A stretch of DNA of 64,000 nucleotides. Origin: Ashinkailepas kermadecensis (taxonomy: Eukaryota > Arthropoda > Thecostraca > Neolepadidae). A program made the translations under genes and the position numbers. The notes beneath the pieces are model-generated. The model ran no database searches. It had not been told where the DNA came from and saw only the letters and a list, made by a program, of their open reading frames with translations. Within the stretch, counting starts at the first letter, position 1. The number at the start of each line of letters is the position of its first letter. The DNA is taken from the NCBI GenBank assembly GCA_034440615.1, contig JAOTOM010001607.1, forward strand, positions 1-64,000. The letters are read 5' to 3'. Shown in pieces: positions 41,656 to 53,412 of the stretch.

Positions 41656-42835
41656 GCGCAGCACCCACACAGCATCACAGTTATTGGCTGCCGTGTTGTC
41701 CCGTAGCACCCACACAGCATCACAGTTATTGGCTGCCGTGTTGTCCCGTAGCACCCACACAGCATCACAGTTATTGGCTGCCGTGTTGTCCCGTAGCACC
41801 CACACAGCATCACAGTTATTGGCTGCCGTGTTGTCCCGTAGCACCCACACAGCATCACAGTTATTGGCTGCCGTGTTGTCCCGTAGCACCCACACAGCAT
41901 CACAGTTATTGGCTGCCGTGTTGTCCCGTAGCACCCACACAGCATCACAGTTATTGGCTGCCGTGTTGTCCGCGCAGCACCCACACAGCATCACAGTTAT
42001 TGGCTGCCGTGTTGTCCCGCAGCACCCACACAGCATCACAGTTATTGGCTGCCGTGTTGTCCCGTAGCACCCACACAGCATCACAGTTATTGGCTGCCGT
42101 GTTGTCCCGCAGCACCCACACAGCATCACAGTTATTGGCTGCCGTGTTGTCCGCGCAGCACCCACACAGCATCACAGTTATTGGCTGCCGTGTTGTCCCG
42201 CAGCACCCACACAGCATCACAGTTATTGGCTGCCGTGTTGTCCCGTAGCACCCACACAGCATCACAGTTATTGGCTGCCGTGTTGTCCCGCAGCACCCAC
42301 ACAGCATCACAGTTATTGGCTGCCGTGTTGTCCCGTAGCACCCACACAGCATCACAGTTATTGGCTGCCGTGTTGTCCCGCAGCACCCACACAGCATCAC
42401 AGTTATTGGCTGCCGTGTTGTCCGCGCAGCACCCACACAGCATCACAGTTATTGGCTGCCGTGTTGTCACGTAGCACCCACACAGCATCACAGTTATTGG
42501 CTGCCGTGTTGTCCCGCAGCACCCACACAGCATCACAGTTATTGGCTGCCGTGTTGTCCCGTAGCACCCACACAGCATCACAGTTATTGGCTGCCGTGTT
42601 GTCCCGCAGCACCCACACAGCATCACAGTTATTGGCTGCCGTGTTGTCCCGTAGCACCCACACAGCATCACAGTTATTGGCTGCCGTGTTGTCCCGCAGC
42701 ACCCACACAGCATCACAGTTATTGGCTGCCGTGTTGTCCGCGCAGCACCCACACAGCATCACAGTTATTGGGTGCCGTGTTGTCCCGCAGCACCCACACA
42801 GCATCACAGCTATTGGCTGCCGTGTTGTCCCGGTC
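41656..42835. repeat. 45-bp minisatellite, about 26 copies
   Basis: Unit AGCACCCACACAGCATCACA, GTTATTGGCTGCCGTGTTGT, CCCGT. Junction variants are CCCGTAGC, CCCGCAGC and the one-base-longer CCGCGCAGC. The long variant marks blocks of seven, four, six and seven units, and CCCGC alternates with CCCGT after the first block. Strongly homogenised otherwise. Confidence 0.98.
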
Positions 42836-43035
42836 ACAAGTATCTGTGGCGCCAGATGCTGCAGAAGAAGATTGTATGATCGTGGTAGGCGAGAGAGGAA
42901 GGCTGTGCTTGACAGTAATAACTCTGGCGAATGGTTCGCGAAGCAGACCGGTACGTGGTGAGCGTCGCTTGGGCACGGTCAGACCAAGCTACGCGACTAG
43001 ACGATCGCTGCCGATACGATGGTGAAGTGCGTCGT

Positions 43036-43190
43036 AATTGGCGTCACAAATAGCTTTGCAGTCATGCTGGGCGTCCTGACACCTGAATATCCTGCTTAGG
43101 TATAGGTGTGGTGGGAAACGGTATACCTATGCATGATATGCAGGTGCCAGGACGTCCAGCCTGGCTGCCAAGCTATTTGTGACGCAAATT
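43036..43190. repeat. 155-bp foldback (inverted repeat) element
   Basis: Arms of about 69 bp start AATTGGCGTCACAAATAGCT and end in the near-exact reverse complement, with a loop of about 17 bases (around GTGTGGTGGGAAACGG). Roughly 85-90 per cent arm identity. It may be a miniature inverted-repeat transposon; no clear target duplication is visible. It sits in the large DEG/ENaC intron. Confidence 0.85.
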
Positions 43191-43435
43191 ATGCATGAAC
43201 ATGAGATCACTCCAAATGAAGCGCTGTTGTTCGACGTGCTGTTCTGCTGCAGCAAGCTGCCGTTGTCCATGAAAGTGCAAAGGGACTGGGTTCTTGCACC
43301 CAGCCACATGAGAAAGCCGTGCTGTCAGTGCCCCAGTCGAGCAGCATGCGCTGCTCCGTTCCACCAGATAACGCTAGTGTACTGAAGATAACGCTGGGGA
43401 CTGACACGAGCACTGGAGGCACGCACATCCTGCTG

Positions 43436-43731
43436 GTCAAATCTGGCCTGACGAGGACAACATGGCATCTGGCCTGACGAGGACAACATGGCATCTGGCC
43501 TGACGAGGACAACATAACATCTGGCCTGATGAGGACAACATGGCATCTGGCCTGACGAGGACAACATAACATCTGGCCTGACGAGGACAACATAACATCT
43601 GGCTTGACGAGGACAACATGGCATCTGGCCTGACGAGGACAACATAACATCTGGCCTGACGAGGACAACATAACATCTGGCCTGACGAGGACAACATGGC
43701 ATCTGGCCTGACGAGGACAACATGGCATCCG
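43436..43731. repeat. 26-bp minisatellite, about eleven copies
   Basis: Unit GGCCTGACGAGGACAACATG plus GCATCT, with an ACATAACATCT variant alternating. Intronic. Confidence 0.96.
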
Positions 43732-43824
43732 CATGCTCCGCATGCTCCGCAGGAGAAGCCCGAGCATTCGGCTGGCGTTCGCCGTGGCGGCGTCAATGTG
43801 ATGTGCTAATGTCGGCGTGGTGTC

Positions 43825-44090
43825 TAAGAGCACGCCTCGATCACAAACATGACAGCGTGTGTGGGCTCAGTGTCTAAGAGCACGCCTCGATCACAAACAT
43901 GACAGCGTGTGTGGGCTTAGTGTCTGATGGCACGCCATGATCACAAACACGGCCGCGAATGTGGGCTTAGTGTCTAATAAGCATACCACGATCACAAATA
44001 AGGCCGCGAATGTGGGCTTAGTGTCTAATAGCATGTGGGCTTAGTGTCTAATAGCATGTGGGCTTGGTGTCTGATAGCATGTCACGATCA
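43825..44090. repeat. About 50-bp tandem repeat with truncated copies
   Basis: Units begin GTGTCTAAGAGCACGCCTCG and continue through ATCACAAACA to TGTGGGCTTA. About four full copies are followed by two copies shortened to about 23 bp (GTGTCTAATAGCATGTGGGC). Intronic. Confidence 0.92.
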
Positions 44091-44654
44091 TGAACACGGC
44101 CACAGCGTTCCAGTGGTGACCGTCCAATGTACTCGATGGATGAAGTGGTGAGGTGTGGATGGCAAAGGATATGGGTGTACACTGAGATCGATTCAGCTTC
44201 ATCTCAGTCAGAGTTATATCCACACGAACGCAGCAGAATCTTCACAGTCACAGTTGTGCAGTGCGTGGCTAGGTTCGTGTTCGATTGGGATTTCGAGATC
44301 GAACTTTGACCCCATGAAGTGAACCGACTTGCAAAATGGTTCTTGCCCCCGTCCCCCAACTTTCGGACGGTTCCTACGCCTCCACCATACAATGTACACA
44401 TAGACTATAATTGTTGTCTGCAAAGGACATACATGAAATGCCAATGTGTGGATATATAAGTTGCATGCAATTTCACCATGAAGCTTATTATATTATCAGT
44501 GACGCCCAGCGACTCTACAACTATTTGAACATAATTATAATTAATGCTAGCTGCAGCTTATAAATGGCTGATCTCGTGTATGAAATTGATATGGGCCAGT
44601 GAAGAATAAAGTAGAGAAACGAAGTTTTGGTCGAGGACGGAATCGTACCTTCGT

Positions 44655-45760
44655 ACTATGTGTCGCGTTATGTGTCGCTTTGTCGTATTACGTGTCGCTT
44701 TGTCGTATTACGTGTCGCTTTGTCGTATTACGTGTCGCTTTGTCGTATTACGTGTCGCTTTGTCGTATTACGTGTCGCTTTGTCGTATTACGTGTCGCTT
44801 TGTCGTATTACGTGTCGCTTTGTCGTATTACGTGTCGCTTTGTCGTATTACGTGTCGCTTTGTCGTATTACGTGTCGCTTTGTCGTATTACGTGTCGCTT
44901 TGTCGTATTACGTGTCGCTTTGTCGTATTACGTGTCGCTTTGTCGTATTACGTGTCGCTTTGTCGTATTACGTGTCGCTTTGTCGTATTACGTGTCGCTT
45001 TGTCGTATTACGTGTCGCTTTGTCGTATTACGTGTCGCTTTGTCGTATTACGTGTCGCTTTGTCGTATTACGTGTCGCTTTGTCGTATTACGTGTCGCTT
45101 TGTCGTATTACGTGTCGCTTTGTCGTATTACGTGTCGCTTTGTCGTATTACGTGTCGCTTTGTCGTATTACGTGTCGCTTTGTCGTATTACGTGTCGCTT
45201 TGTCGTATTACGTGTCGCTTTGTCGTATTACGTGTCGCTTTGTCGTATTACGTGTCGCTTTGTCGTATTACGTGTCGCTTTGTCGTATTACGTGTCGCTT
45301 TGTCGTATTACGTGTCGCTTTGTCGTATTACGTGTCGCTTTGTCGTATTACGTGTCGCTTTGTCGTATTACGTGTCGCTTTGTCGTATTACGTGTCGCTT
45401 TGTCGTATTACGTGTCGCTTTGTCGTATTACGTGTCGCTTTGTCGTATTACGTGTCGCTTTGTCGTATTACGTGTCGCTTTGTCGTATTACGTGTCGCTT
45501 TGTCGTATTATGTGTCGCTTTGTCGTATTATGTGTCGCTTTGTCGTATTACGTGTCGCTTTGTCGTATTACGTGTCGCTTTGTCGTATTACGTGTCGCTT
45601 TGTCGTATTACGTGTCGCTTTGTCGTATTACGTGTCGCTTTGTCGTATTACGTGTCGCTTTGTCGTATTACGTGTCGCTTTGTCGTATTACGTGTCGCTT
45701 TGTCGTATTACGTGTCGCTTTGTCGTATTACGTGTCGCTTTGTCGTATTACGTGTCGCTT
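44655..45760. repeat. 20-bp minisatellite, about 55 near-perfect copies
   Basis: Unit TGTCGTATTACGTGTCGCTT with almost no variation (two ATGTGTCGC variants near 45510 and 45530). 20 is not a multiple of three, so all three plus-strand frames are open for about 400 residues with the same rotated peptide. It lies in the large intron of a minus-strand gene and is not coding. Confidence 0.99.
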
Positions 45761-46324
45761 TCCACCAACATTTACGCATCTGGACACAGACACTGGTACA
45801 TGGCGGCTAAGCTCACAGTCAGAGTGGCGGTTACGCTGTCATAGTCACACTGAGTCAGTCGGGAGAGCGCATCGGTAACCCTAGAAAAATGCTGACCTAC
45901 GCTGGGGTCAAACAAAACATGAGTCCGAACCTCATTTGAGGCGCCAGTCAGCCCTGCGTCACAGTCAGCTTCCACGCACGTCCCCCCCTCCCGAAGACAC
46001 GGAAACAGCGAGATTCCAGCATCAAGGTAGCCCACATCGAAGTATACAAATATGGCAAGAAATGGGAAATGATAGTTTCAAAATCGCACATAAGCTCCAC
46101 TGGCCAATGCATGAACACTGGAATGAAATGTACAGAACACTACAGAAAACAAAGCGAAGACAGAAGACACCACTTGGTGATTACTGACTGACAGCAGATG
46201 AAATCCGAGGGGTAGAAAACCTATACGGAAGACCTTCGACACTCGCCTCACTTTTCAGCCACAGGTTGATCACTTAACTGCAAAGTGTACCAGCACGCCG
46301 ATCGCCCTCCTTTCTGCCGGACTC

Positions 46325-46735
46325 TTGACACTACACACCGTAGTGTGCGATACTACACACCGTAGTGTGCGATACTACACACCGTGGCATGCGACACCAC
46401 ACCGTAGCATGCGAGAAGTCAAAGACAAAACAAGACAAATGTGACACCACTTCATGGAGCGTGTGGTGTGACACAAATCCACAACTCCACAACTCCACAA
46501 CTCCACAGTTCCACAACTCCACACCTCCACAACATCACAACTCTACAACTCCACAACCCTACAATTCCACAGCTCCACAACTCCACAACTCCATAATTCC
46601 ACAACTCCGCAACCCCACAACCCCACAACTCCACAACCCAACAATTCCACAACCCCACAAATCCACAACCCCACAACTCCACAACCCCACAACCCCACGA
46701 CTCCACAACCCCACAACTCCATCCCCGACCACATC
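46325..46735. repeat. 22-bp and 9-bp repeats beside a splice donor
   Basis: At 46325-46400 there are three copies of a 22-bp unit with ACACACCGTAGTGTGCGATA. At 46470-46735 about 28 degenerate copies of CCACAACTC appear. On the minus strand the latter is a GTTGTGGAG/GTTGTGGGG tract beginning about 40-55 bp after the donor of the exon at 46775-47155. Confidence 0.93.
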
Positions 46736-46774
46736 CACACTCCATCCATAACCACATCCCCGGCCGCCACCCAC

Positions 46775-47155
46775 CAGCAGCGAGTACTGGGAGTCGAGCA
46801 CGAAGTCCTCGCGCAGTCTGTAGAACACCAGCTCGGGCCCCCAGTTGCGGTCGTACTTGCTGTAGCGCTGCGACCGGCCGGCGTGCGGCTGGTACGTGTG
46901 ACACAGGCCGTCACGCGTGACGTACGGCCGCCACGTGCCGGCGGCCGTCACGTGCACGGGGCCGTAGTGCTCGTGGCGCGCCGGCCGGCCGGCCACCACG
47001 TTGGTGGCGCGCGGCAGGCAGTCGAAGCCGTTGCAGAGGAAGAGCAGCCGCGACGCGGGCAGGCCGAGGTAGTCGACCACGTAGCTGTCGGCGCCGCCGA
47101 AGCTGGTGTTGTAGTGGCGCCAGAAGCCGGTCAGACGCACCGGCTGCACGTGGTT
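46775..47155 (-). CDS. DEG/ENaC channel, large extracellular exon
   Basis: Minus-strand exon of exactly 127 codons, phase 0 at both ends. The acceptor is TTCACCCCGCAG before AACCAC and the donor is TCGCTGCTG/GTGGGT. It carries the paired cysteines RLLFLCNGFDC and then TRDGLCHTYQP. The latter is the G-x-CYTFN-type signature of the extracellular domain. PELVFYRLREDFVLD follows, matching the segment before the finger domain. GC at third positions is very high compared with flanking DNA, as expected of a real exon. It joins in frame to the exons at 39315-39491 and 49387-49498. Confidence 0.86.
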
Positions 47156-48640
47156 CTGCGGGGTGAAACGACAATTTTTTACTTCGGTAAAAAAGGAAGC
47201 TGGAGAAGAGTGCAGAAGTTACAAGCTGGATCAGAATCAGGATCGGAAGACTGTGTTGCGTCACGTGCATACCGACCAGCGGCGCGGTACTCAAATTATT
47301 CGCATGCAACCAAGTAATTAAGTATATTTTTAGATAACTCAGCACGACGTTTAACACACGCGGCTCTTGAGTGCGGCGTACTCCTGCTTCTTCACTTTCT
47401 TCGATTTCGTTGCTTGCATGTATTTCTTCGTGTGTGTGTGTGGGGATGGGGGGGGGGTAACTTAACCAATTTGTCCGTCTCGTAATCGAGGGTCTGTGTG
47501 TTGTCGTAATGTCGTGCTGCTTCATATTCGGGGAGGGGGGAGGGTAACTTGGCTAACTTGTGCAACAAGTTACACAAGGAAATTACACAAGGAAACAAAC
47601 TACACAAGGAATGTTGTAACTTGTACAACAAGGGCGGGGGTGCAGTGTGTTTCCGTGCTCGCTGACTGTGTCCACTTCCCGCTCCGTCGTGACCATGCGA
47701 CGTGCCAGAGTGGCGAAGCGACATAGCAAACAGGCGGCGCGCGTCGTGAAACAAACAAACGTTCTTCTTTCTTCACACCGTTACTTCAGCCTTGCTTAGG
47801 TTTCACTGTAAAGTAATCTAGCGTTTCACGCAGCGACTTCTGCATCGGACGCCATGAAGCATGAGCGTGGCAGAGCCAAGGATTATTTATAGAACAGCTC
47901 ATGATTACGCAAAACAAAAATATATCTTCAAGTGGTGTCCTAGCGCCGACCCCGTGTTCACGTGCTCGCTCTACTGCGCAGTCGTAAGTCCGATTACAAG
48001 TACCGTAGGTGGAACACATTTCGTACTGTATTCTGCCTTGAAGCGAGATTGAGTTGGCGCGAATTATCAAAGACTAGTCGAAGCGCCCTAAAGACCAATT
48101 AACAAATCATCAAACGAAGGGAATGAAATCATATGCATCATAATGGAAATGGAAATACAATATTTAGAACGACCCTGTAATTAGAACCACCATGTAAAAC
48201 CGATCATGAATTTTAGAGTACTTCGATTTCCGCACACGATACGTTTTCAAAACATTCGTCACCTTCATGGTCTGCAGATGCGCAATGTGTGAAACCTTCA
48301 TTATTCTAATCCATAATATTCGTTCGACTTCGCTCTTCTAACTTGTAAAAACCATTTTAAATGTTGCATGTTTAATTAGTCATGCCCTTGTTGCTGTACT
48401 CATCCAAATAAGCAAGCGAAACAATGCTTTGGAACCAGTAAATAACAGCATTTATTTCATCACTGCACGTTGCGCCCGCGGTAAGCTCGCACCTGACACT
48501 GTTTGTGAGCTCGGAATGATCAGATGAGGACACATTCGGTGGTCACGGACTGAGGCAATTAAAGGGTACGAAATGGTACCATTAAATGCTATAGATATAA
48601 TAACATTTTGAGATAGTTGTAACATGTTATAGTTAACATG

Positions 48641-48709
<69 letters not shown>

Positions 48710-49386
48710 CAACTATGTTCTCGGACTGGGTATTACATTGACTGCGCGCTCACGAATGAGGGAAGTGCTCAGAGAAGGCGGGTAGAGCTAGCTGATGTGG
48801 TGCAATGTAGCCGGACAAAGCTAGCTGATGTGGTGCAATGTAGCTGGACAAAGCTAACTGATGTCATACAATGTAGCTGGAAAAAGCTTGCTTATGTCGT
48901 GCAAATGTAGCAGGCTTAGGAAAGCACGAATAATTTCGGTTCCTATACTGATATGGCTCTTGCACACGAAAGTCTCAATCATCAACCTATCGCTTAATGA
49001 AGAATGCAATTTATGAGTCCATCTCATAGCTTCGGCAAGGACGAATACTCAACAGCTTAATAAAAACAGGAAGCTTCGCATGCTTTCACATTGACAACAC
49101 GTTTCGAGGGAATCCTCCCGCCTTTGACAAACTTGATTTTGGACCAATTTCGTCCTTCATTTCAATCACTGCTCCAACCGCATTGTAATATGGGATGTGT
49201 TTAATCCGCGGTACCTGAGAAAGAGAGAGGATTCCCTTGAAGCGTGGTGCCAATAAAACAATGAGTGCTTAGTATCCTTTTTAAACTGTTTAGTATCAAC
49301 CAATCAATTTTACACTTCCGATACCTTGTTGACAGACAGCACACACGCTATCTGAGAACTGTTAAAATGACGTAGTGACCCCTCAC
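47156..49386. other. DEG/ENaC intron, 2.2 kb
   Basis: Between two channel exons. Contains a (TA)n run at about 48640-48702 and four copies of a unit of about 33 bp (GCTAGCTGATGTGGTGCAAT) at 48786-48905. Near 47540-47660 are TACACAAGGAA and GTTGTAACTTGTACAAC phrases. Nothing else supportable. Confidence 0.7.
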
Positions 49387-49498
49387 CTGTAGTTGCAGGA
49401 CTTTGGTTAGGTTGACCCGGTACTGCGGGCACACAGTCAGGCTGGGCTGATCGTACGGCTCGTATTCCATCGAGGTCACAACCGGCTCTGAGCGGTAT
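49387..49498 (-). CDS. DEG/ENaC channel, post-TM1 exon
   Basis: Minus-strand exon of 112 bp. The acceptor is CGTTTACAATTTTAG before ATACCGC and the donor is CTACAG/GTGAGG. It enters in phase 2 and leaves in phase 0. The protein reads YRSEPVVTSMEYEPYDQ, then PSLTVCPQYRVNL. This matches the segment after TM1 with the conserved (A/L)TVC motif. The preceding exon, with the N-terminus and TM1, was not found up to the right edge. Two LINEs lie in the presumed upstream intron, so the start may be beyond 64000. Confidence 0.8.
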
Positions 49499-49515
49499 CT
49501 AAAATTGTAAACGAC

Positions 49516-49553
49516 AGGTCACAAACTGACCTGACCTACAGGTCAGTAGGTCA
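49516..49553 (+). promoter_or_regulatory. Five AGGTCA/TGACCT half-sites next to an exon
   Basis: AGGTCA at 49516, 49540 and 49548, and TGACCT at 49527 and 49532. The central part is a palindrome (CTGACCTACAGGTCAG). The group lies 18-55 bases upstream of the post-TM1 exon, on the intron side. It may be a nuclear-receptor element or merely a short repeat. Confidence 0.45.
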
Positions 49554-49581
49554 GGTACGGCGAAGCTGGAGGGCGGTCGGA

Positions 49582-49585
<4 letters not shown>

Positions 49586-49637
<52 letters not shown>
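49586..49637. repeat. (AT)n microsatellite
   Basis: About 26 uninterrupted AT dinucleotides between the DEG/ENaC exon region and the first LINE. Confidence 0.99.
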
Positions 49638-49641
<4 letters not shown>

Positions 49642-49988
49642 CTTGACATAAAAGACATAAATTATATGTATCATTGTGTACGAACATTTAGAACACCAAT
49701 TGTTTCTGTTTTGTTGGATTAGGCGCTTCGGTCTACTCAGGCCATTTCGCGCCGTTTATATCAAATTAATAAGGCATTGAATCGCAAATGTCAGTCTATA
49801 ATTCCTGGAACAGTTTGGTTTCTCGTAGAAAAAAGAAAAGTAGCTTGATGAGAAATGGTTGATCGTCCCCCAACAATGAAGGCAAAGAGAATGGAATGTT
49901 GTGTGTGTGGCAGTAATCGATAAGTTGTTTTCTAGGGCCATGGTATTGCGGGCAGTGTAGTAATATATGTGGGACTGTAATATGAGTG

Positions 49989-52900
49989 TTACATGATGGG
50001 CATGAAGGCCGAGGTGAAGCAGAATAGATAAATATATGTGTGAGGTAAGTGTCCTATGCGGATGCGCGATAGGACTTCTTCTTCGTGGCGGTTGATTAGA
50101 AATGATAGCGTCAGAATATCGATGACCGGTTTAATGCTCCGTAGTTCCGTATGGTTTGTACTTTGTGTCCAGGTTTGGTTCCAAAAATGCCGAATGTTCT
50201 GTCGTACTGTTGATTTAATGGCGTCAAAATGTGGTTGAATTTCTGTGATGTGTGGTAATTGTAATGATTGTTTTGCGAGATGATCTGCTTCCTCGCTTCC
50301 TGGGATACCGCAGTGACTGGGCACCCACAGGAAACGGACCTTCACGCCCATCAGATGAAGTGCTTGTAGTGATTCATAAATATAAATATGGCAATGATGT
50401 GAAAAAGAAAGTGACGAAAGAGATTGTAAAACAGATTTGGAGTCGGAACAAATGATGACGCTGCGCATGGGGTGACAGAGAAAACGGTTGCGAATATAAC
50501 GGAGGGCAATGAGGATGGCATGTAATTCAGCGATGAAAATTAATGTTCCGTTTGGTAATCGATGTTGTTTTTTGTATGTTCCAGAAACTACGGCATTTCC
50601 TGTAAGGCTAGCATCTTTCGAACCGTCTGTAAAAACAAAAGGAACATGGTAAGATTGAGACCGAATTTGGTGGAATTTTTGTTTGATGTATTCCGGACAA
50701 AGCTGTGATTTTGGAGTCGTGGTGAGATAGAAAATGTGTCGTTCGGCTATCTGCCACGGTGGTGTAGTTGGTGGAGAAAGAGAAGTAATGGGTGGAATAG
50801 TGAAGTGCAGTTGTTCGGAAGATGTTTTTACCCGAGAGGCTATAGTGAGTCTAGTTCGCTTTTCGGCTGGACCTAAATAATGATGATGTAAATTTGTGAG
50901 AATTTGCAATGTGTGTGTCGGGTGGTTTGTATGAAACTGAATTTTGGAGGCGTATCTAAGTGTGTGTTGCATTCGGCGGAGAGCTAAAGGAGGAATTCCA
51001 GATTCGGTTTCTAAAGAGATGATGGGTGAAGTGGTTATTGCACCAAGTGCGATACGGAGAAATTTATTTTGAATTGTATATAAAATGTGCAAGGAGGATG
51101 GACTGGCACCAGCATAAACTACTGAGCCATATTCAATGATGGGGAGTACTAAGGATTTATATAGTTGCAAAAGAGTGTGACGATCGGCTCCTAAAGGGGT
51201 GGAAGTAATGCAGCGAAATTAATTTAGTCGGCGAAAGCATTTGTTCTGGATGTGTTTCATATGTTGATGCATGGAAAGCCTACAATCAAAGATAACACCA
51301 AGAACTTTAAATGAATGTACAAAAGGTATGTCATTTTGTCCAAGGTGAAGCTGTGTATCTGGGTTTGGGCAGGGAGTGCATTTGCTAAAAATCATGGTTG
51401 CAGATTTGGGGGCCGAAAAATTGAAACCGTACTTGATGGACCATTGATGTACTTTGTCAAGGGCGTTTTGAAGCCGAATCAAACAATTTTCGTAATTTTT
51501 GTCTGAGCACCAAATTGCACTATCGTCCGCGAAAAGAGAAAATGATACATTTGCAGGCATGTCAGCGAAAAGGTCATTAATGATGATGTTAAATAAAACT
51601 GGTGATATGCAGCCTCCCTGTGGCAGTCCGTTGTGCATTATATGCTGAGTGGAGATTGATGATCGTCATCTGAGGTGGAAAGAACGGCTACCAGATAGCA
51701 AATATGTTAAATAATGAGCTAAGTTTCCTTTGAAACCTAGTTGATGAATTTTGAAAAGTAATGCGGGTTTGTAGACCATATCATAAGCTTTGTTAATGTC
51801 TAAAAAATACTGCCACTGTGGGTTCGTGCTTTTTGTAAACAAGGCGGATGTACGTTTCTAATCTGATGAGATGATCTGCTGGGCTGCGTCCATGACGAAA
51901 ACCACATTGGAATGGAGATAAATGAGAATTTGTGTCCAGGTGCCAGGTCAGTCTTTTGCTAATCATTATTTCAAGAAGATTCCCCAAGCAACTGGTAAGG
52001 GCAATTGGCCGAAAATTGGCAATTGGCCTACTGAAGTGTTACCAGCGGAGGAAATGGCATTCTGCAGTTAGAAAAGTTGAAAAGAAGCATTGTAGTCCTC
52101 GGTATTGTCGGATTGGAAGAGTTTGAGATTGGTGTGAAAAGTGTGTTGCGCATTTGGTATGAACTTAGGTCGGTAATTTACATCGGAGCTATTATAGGCT
52201 ATGGTATCAGCTATGGTATTTACTATGGTTTGTGGGTCTGTAATGGTGAGATTGTGGATTTTGAGGGCCGGGAGATATTTAAATTGGGAGCGTCCGGACA
52301 AGCGTCGGATTAATTGTCATATTTTACTCAAAAGGTGTTCGAAAAGTCAGCTGCTATAAATATATGGCCCATGAACGGCGCTTGGCATCACGAATGATGC
52401 GGCAGGTCCTCGCTCGTTCGCGGTTACGGATGTATACATTTTCTTGATCGGGATGTCGTAAATAATTTCTAAATGCTCTTTATCTTATCGCAATGGCTTT
52501 GGAAATTTCTTGACACCACCAAGGTACTGGTTTCCTTTTTGTGAATGGTTTTGTAAGTGGAATAGTCGTGGAAGCTGCCTCGAAAAGTGTATTTGTAATT
52601 GAGTTGATGTTTTCGACGGGAGAAATGTTGGGGTTGTATTGCATACAAGAAAGTTCCTGAAATGTTGTCCAATCGACTTTTGAAATTTTCCAGCGGGAAT
52701 AAAATTGGGTGTGGTGTCAGTCCCCGTTGAAAAAGTGGGTGTTAACTTGATGGGGTAGTGGTCGCTGTCGTGGATGTCAGTTTCTATGGTCCAATCAAAG
52801 TCGTTTGCCAGGGTGGGGGAACAAATATATAAATCAATGGCTGTTGCTGTATTATGTCCAAGGTGAAAAAGGTTGGTTCTCCGGTGTTGAGTATTACTAA

Positions 52901-53395
52901 ATTATGCCGGTCTAAAATGTGTGCAGTGATGTGGCCGCGAGTGTCTCCTTGTGTTCGTGCTTGATCCCAGGCTGGACTGTGTGCATTAAAGTCTCCGAGT
53001 AATATGAAAGGGTTCTTGAAATGTGCTATAAGATTTTCTAAATGTGTCAAAGTATTTGTGTTGTCGGTGTGTGGTGGTATATAGATGGAACACACATATA
53101 TATTTCTACCATGTAAACGTAATGTACAAGCTACGGCTTGTAGTGTGTATTAAGTGTAATTTGTGTATGTGTGAAATCATTGTATATGTAAAGTGCTGTA
53201 CCACCACTTCGATATGATCCACGGACTTCGTCGTGACGATACAGTGAATAATTGGAAAGGTTAAAGTTGTATGTATCATTAGGTAAAAACCATGTTTCTT
53301 GGAGTGCTATGAGAATAGGTGTGAGAATACTGAAAAAGGCTTTCATTTCGGGCCATTTGGATAATAAACTATGGCAATTCCATTATACAAGTGTA
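49989..53395 (-). pseudogene. ORF2 of LINE copy 1 (EN, RT, RNase H), broken
   Basis: The endonuclease starts near 53390 (WNCHSLLSKW) and continues with LQETWF, IYIPPHTD and LLGDFNAHSPAWD, which hold the family's catalytic Glu, Asp and Asn. Reverse transcriptase follows at about 51980-51220: GFRHGRSPADHL, VAVFF and then a break, LPQGGCISPVLFNI, and FADDSAIWC with the catalytic aspartate pair. The thumb (LPIIEYGSVVYAG) and RNase H (FTDGSK near 50630, HCGIPGSEEADHLAK near 50300) lie in a 393-codon open stretch. At least four frame breaks or stops separate the parts. It would have copied the element's RNA at a nicked target. Confidence 0.85.
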
Positions 53396-53412
53396 GACAT
53401 TGGGATACAAAT

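Noticed and set aside
40398..42961. ORFs in the 14-bp and 45-bp arrays
   Set aside because: Simple consequence of array periodicity with no independent coding evidence.
44599..45878. Three overlapping ORFs of about 400 residues with a YYVSLCRITC repeat
   Set aside because: Product of a 20-bp unit read in three frames, located in an intron on the opposite strand to the DEG/ENaC gene.
46452..46774. Extension of the large DEG/ENaC exon into the VELWGCGVVGL repeat ORF
   Set aside because: The good donor (CTG/GTGGGT), the conserved junction into the next exon and the repeat nature beyond it place the exon end at 46775.
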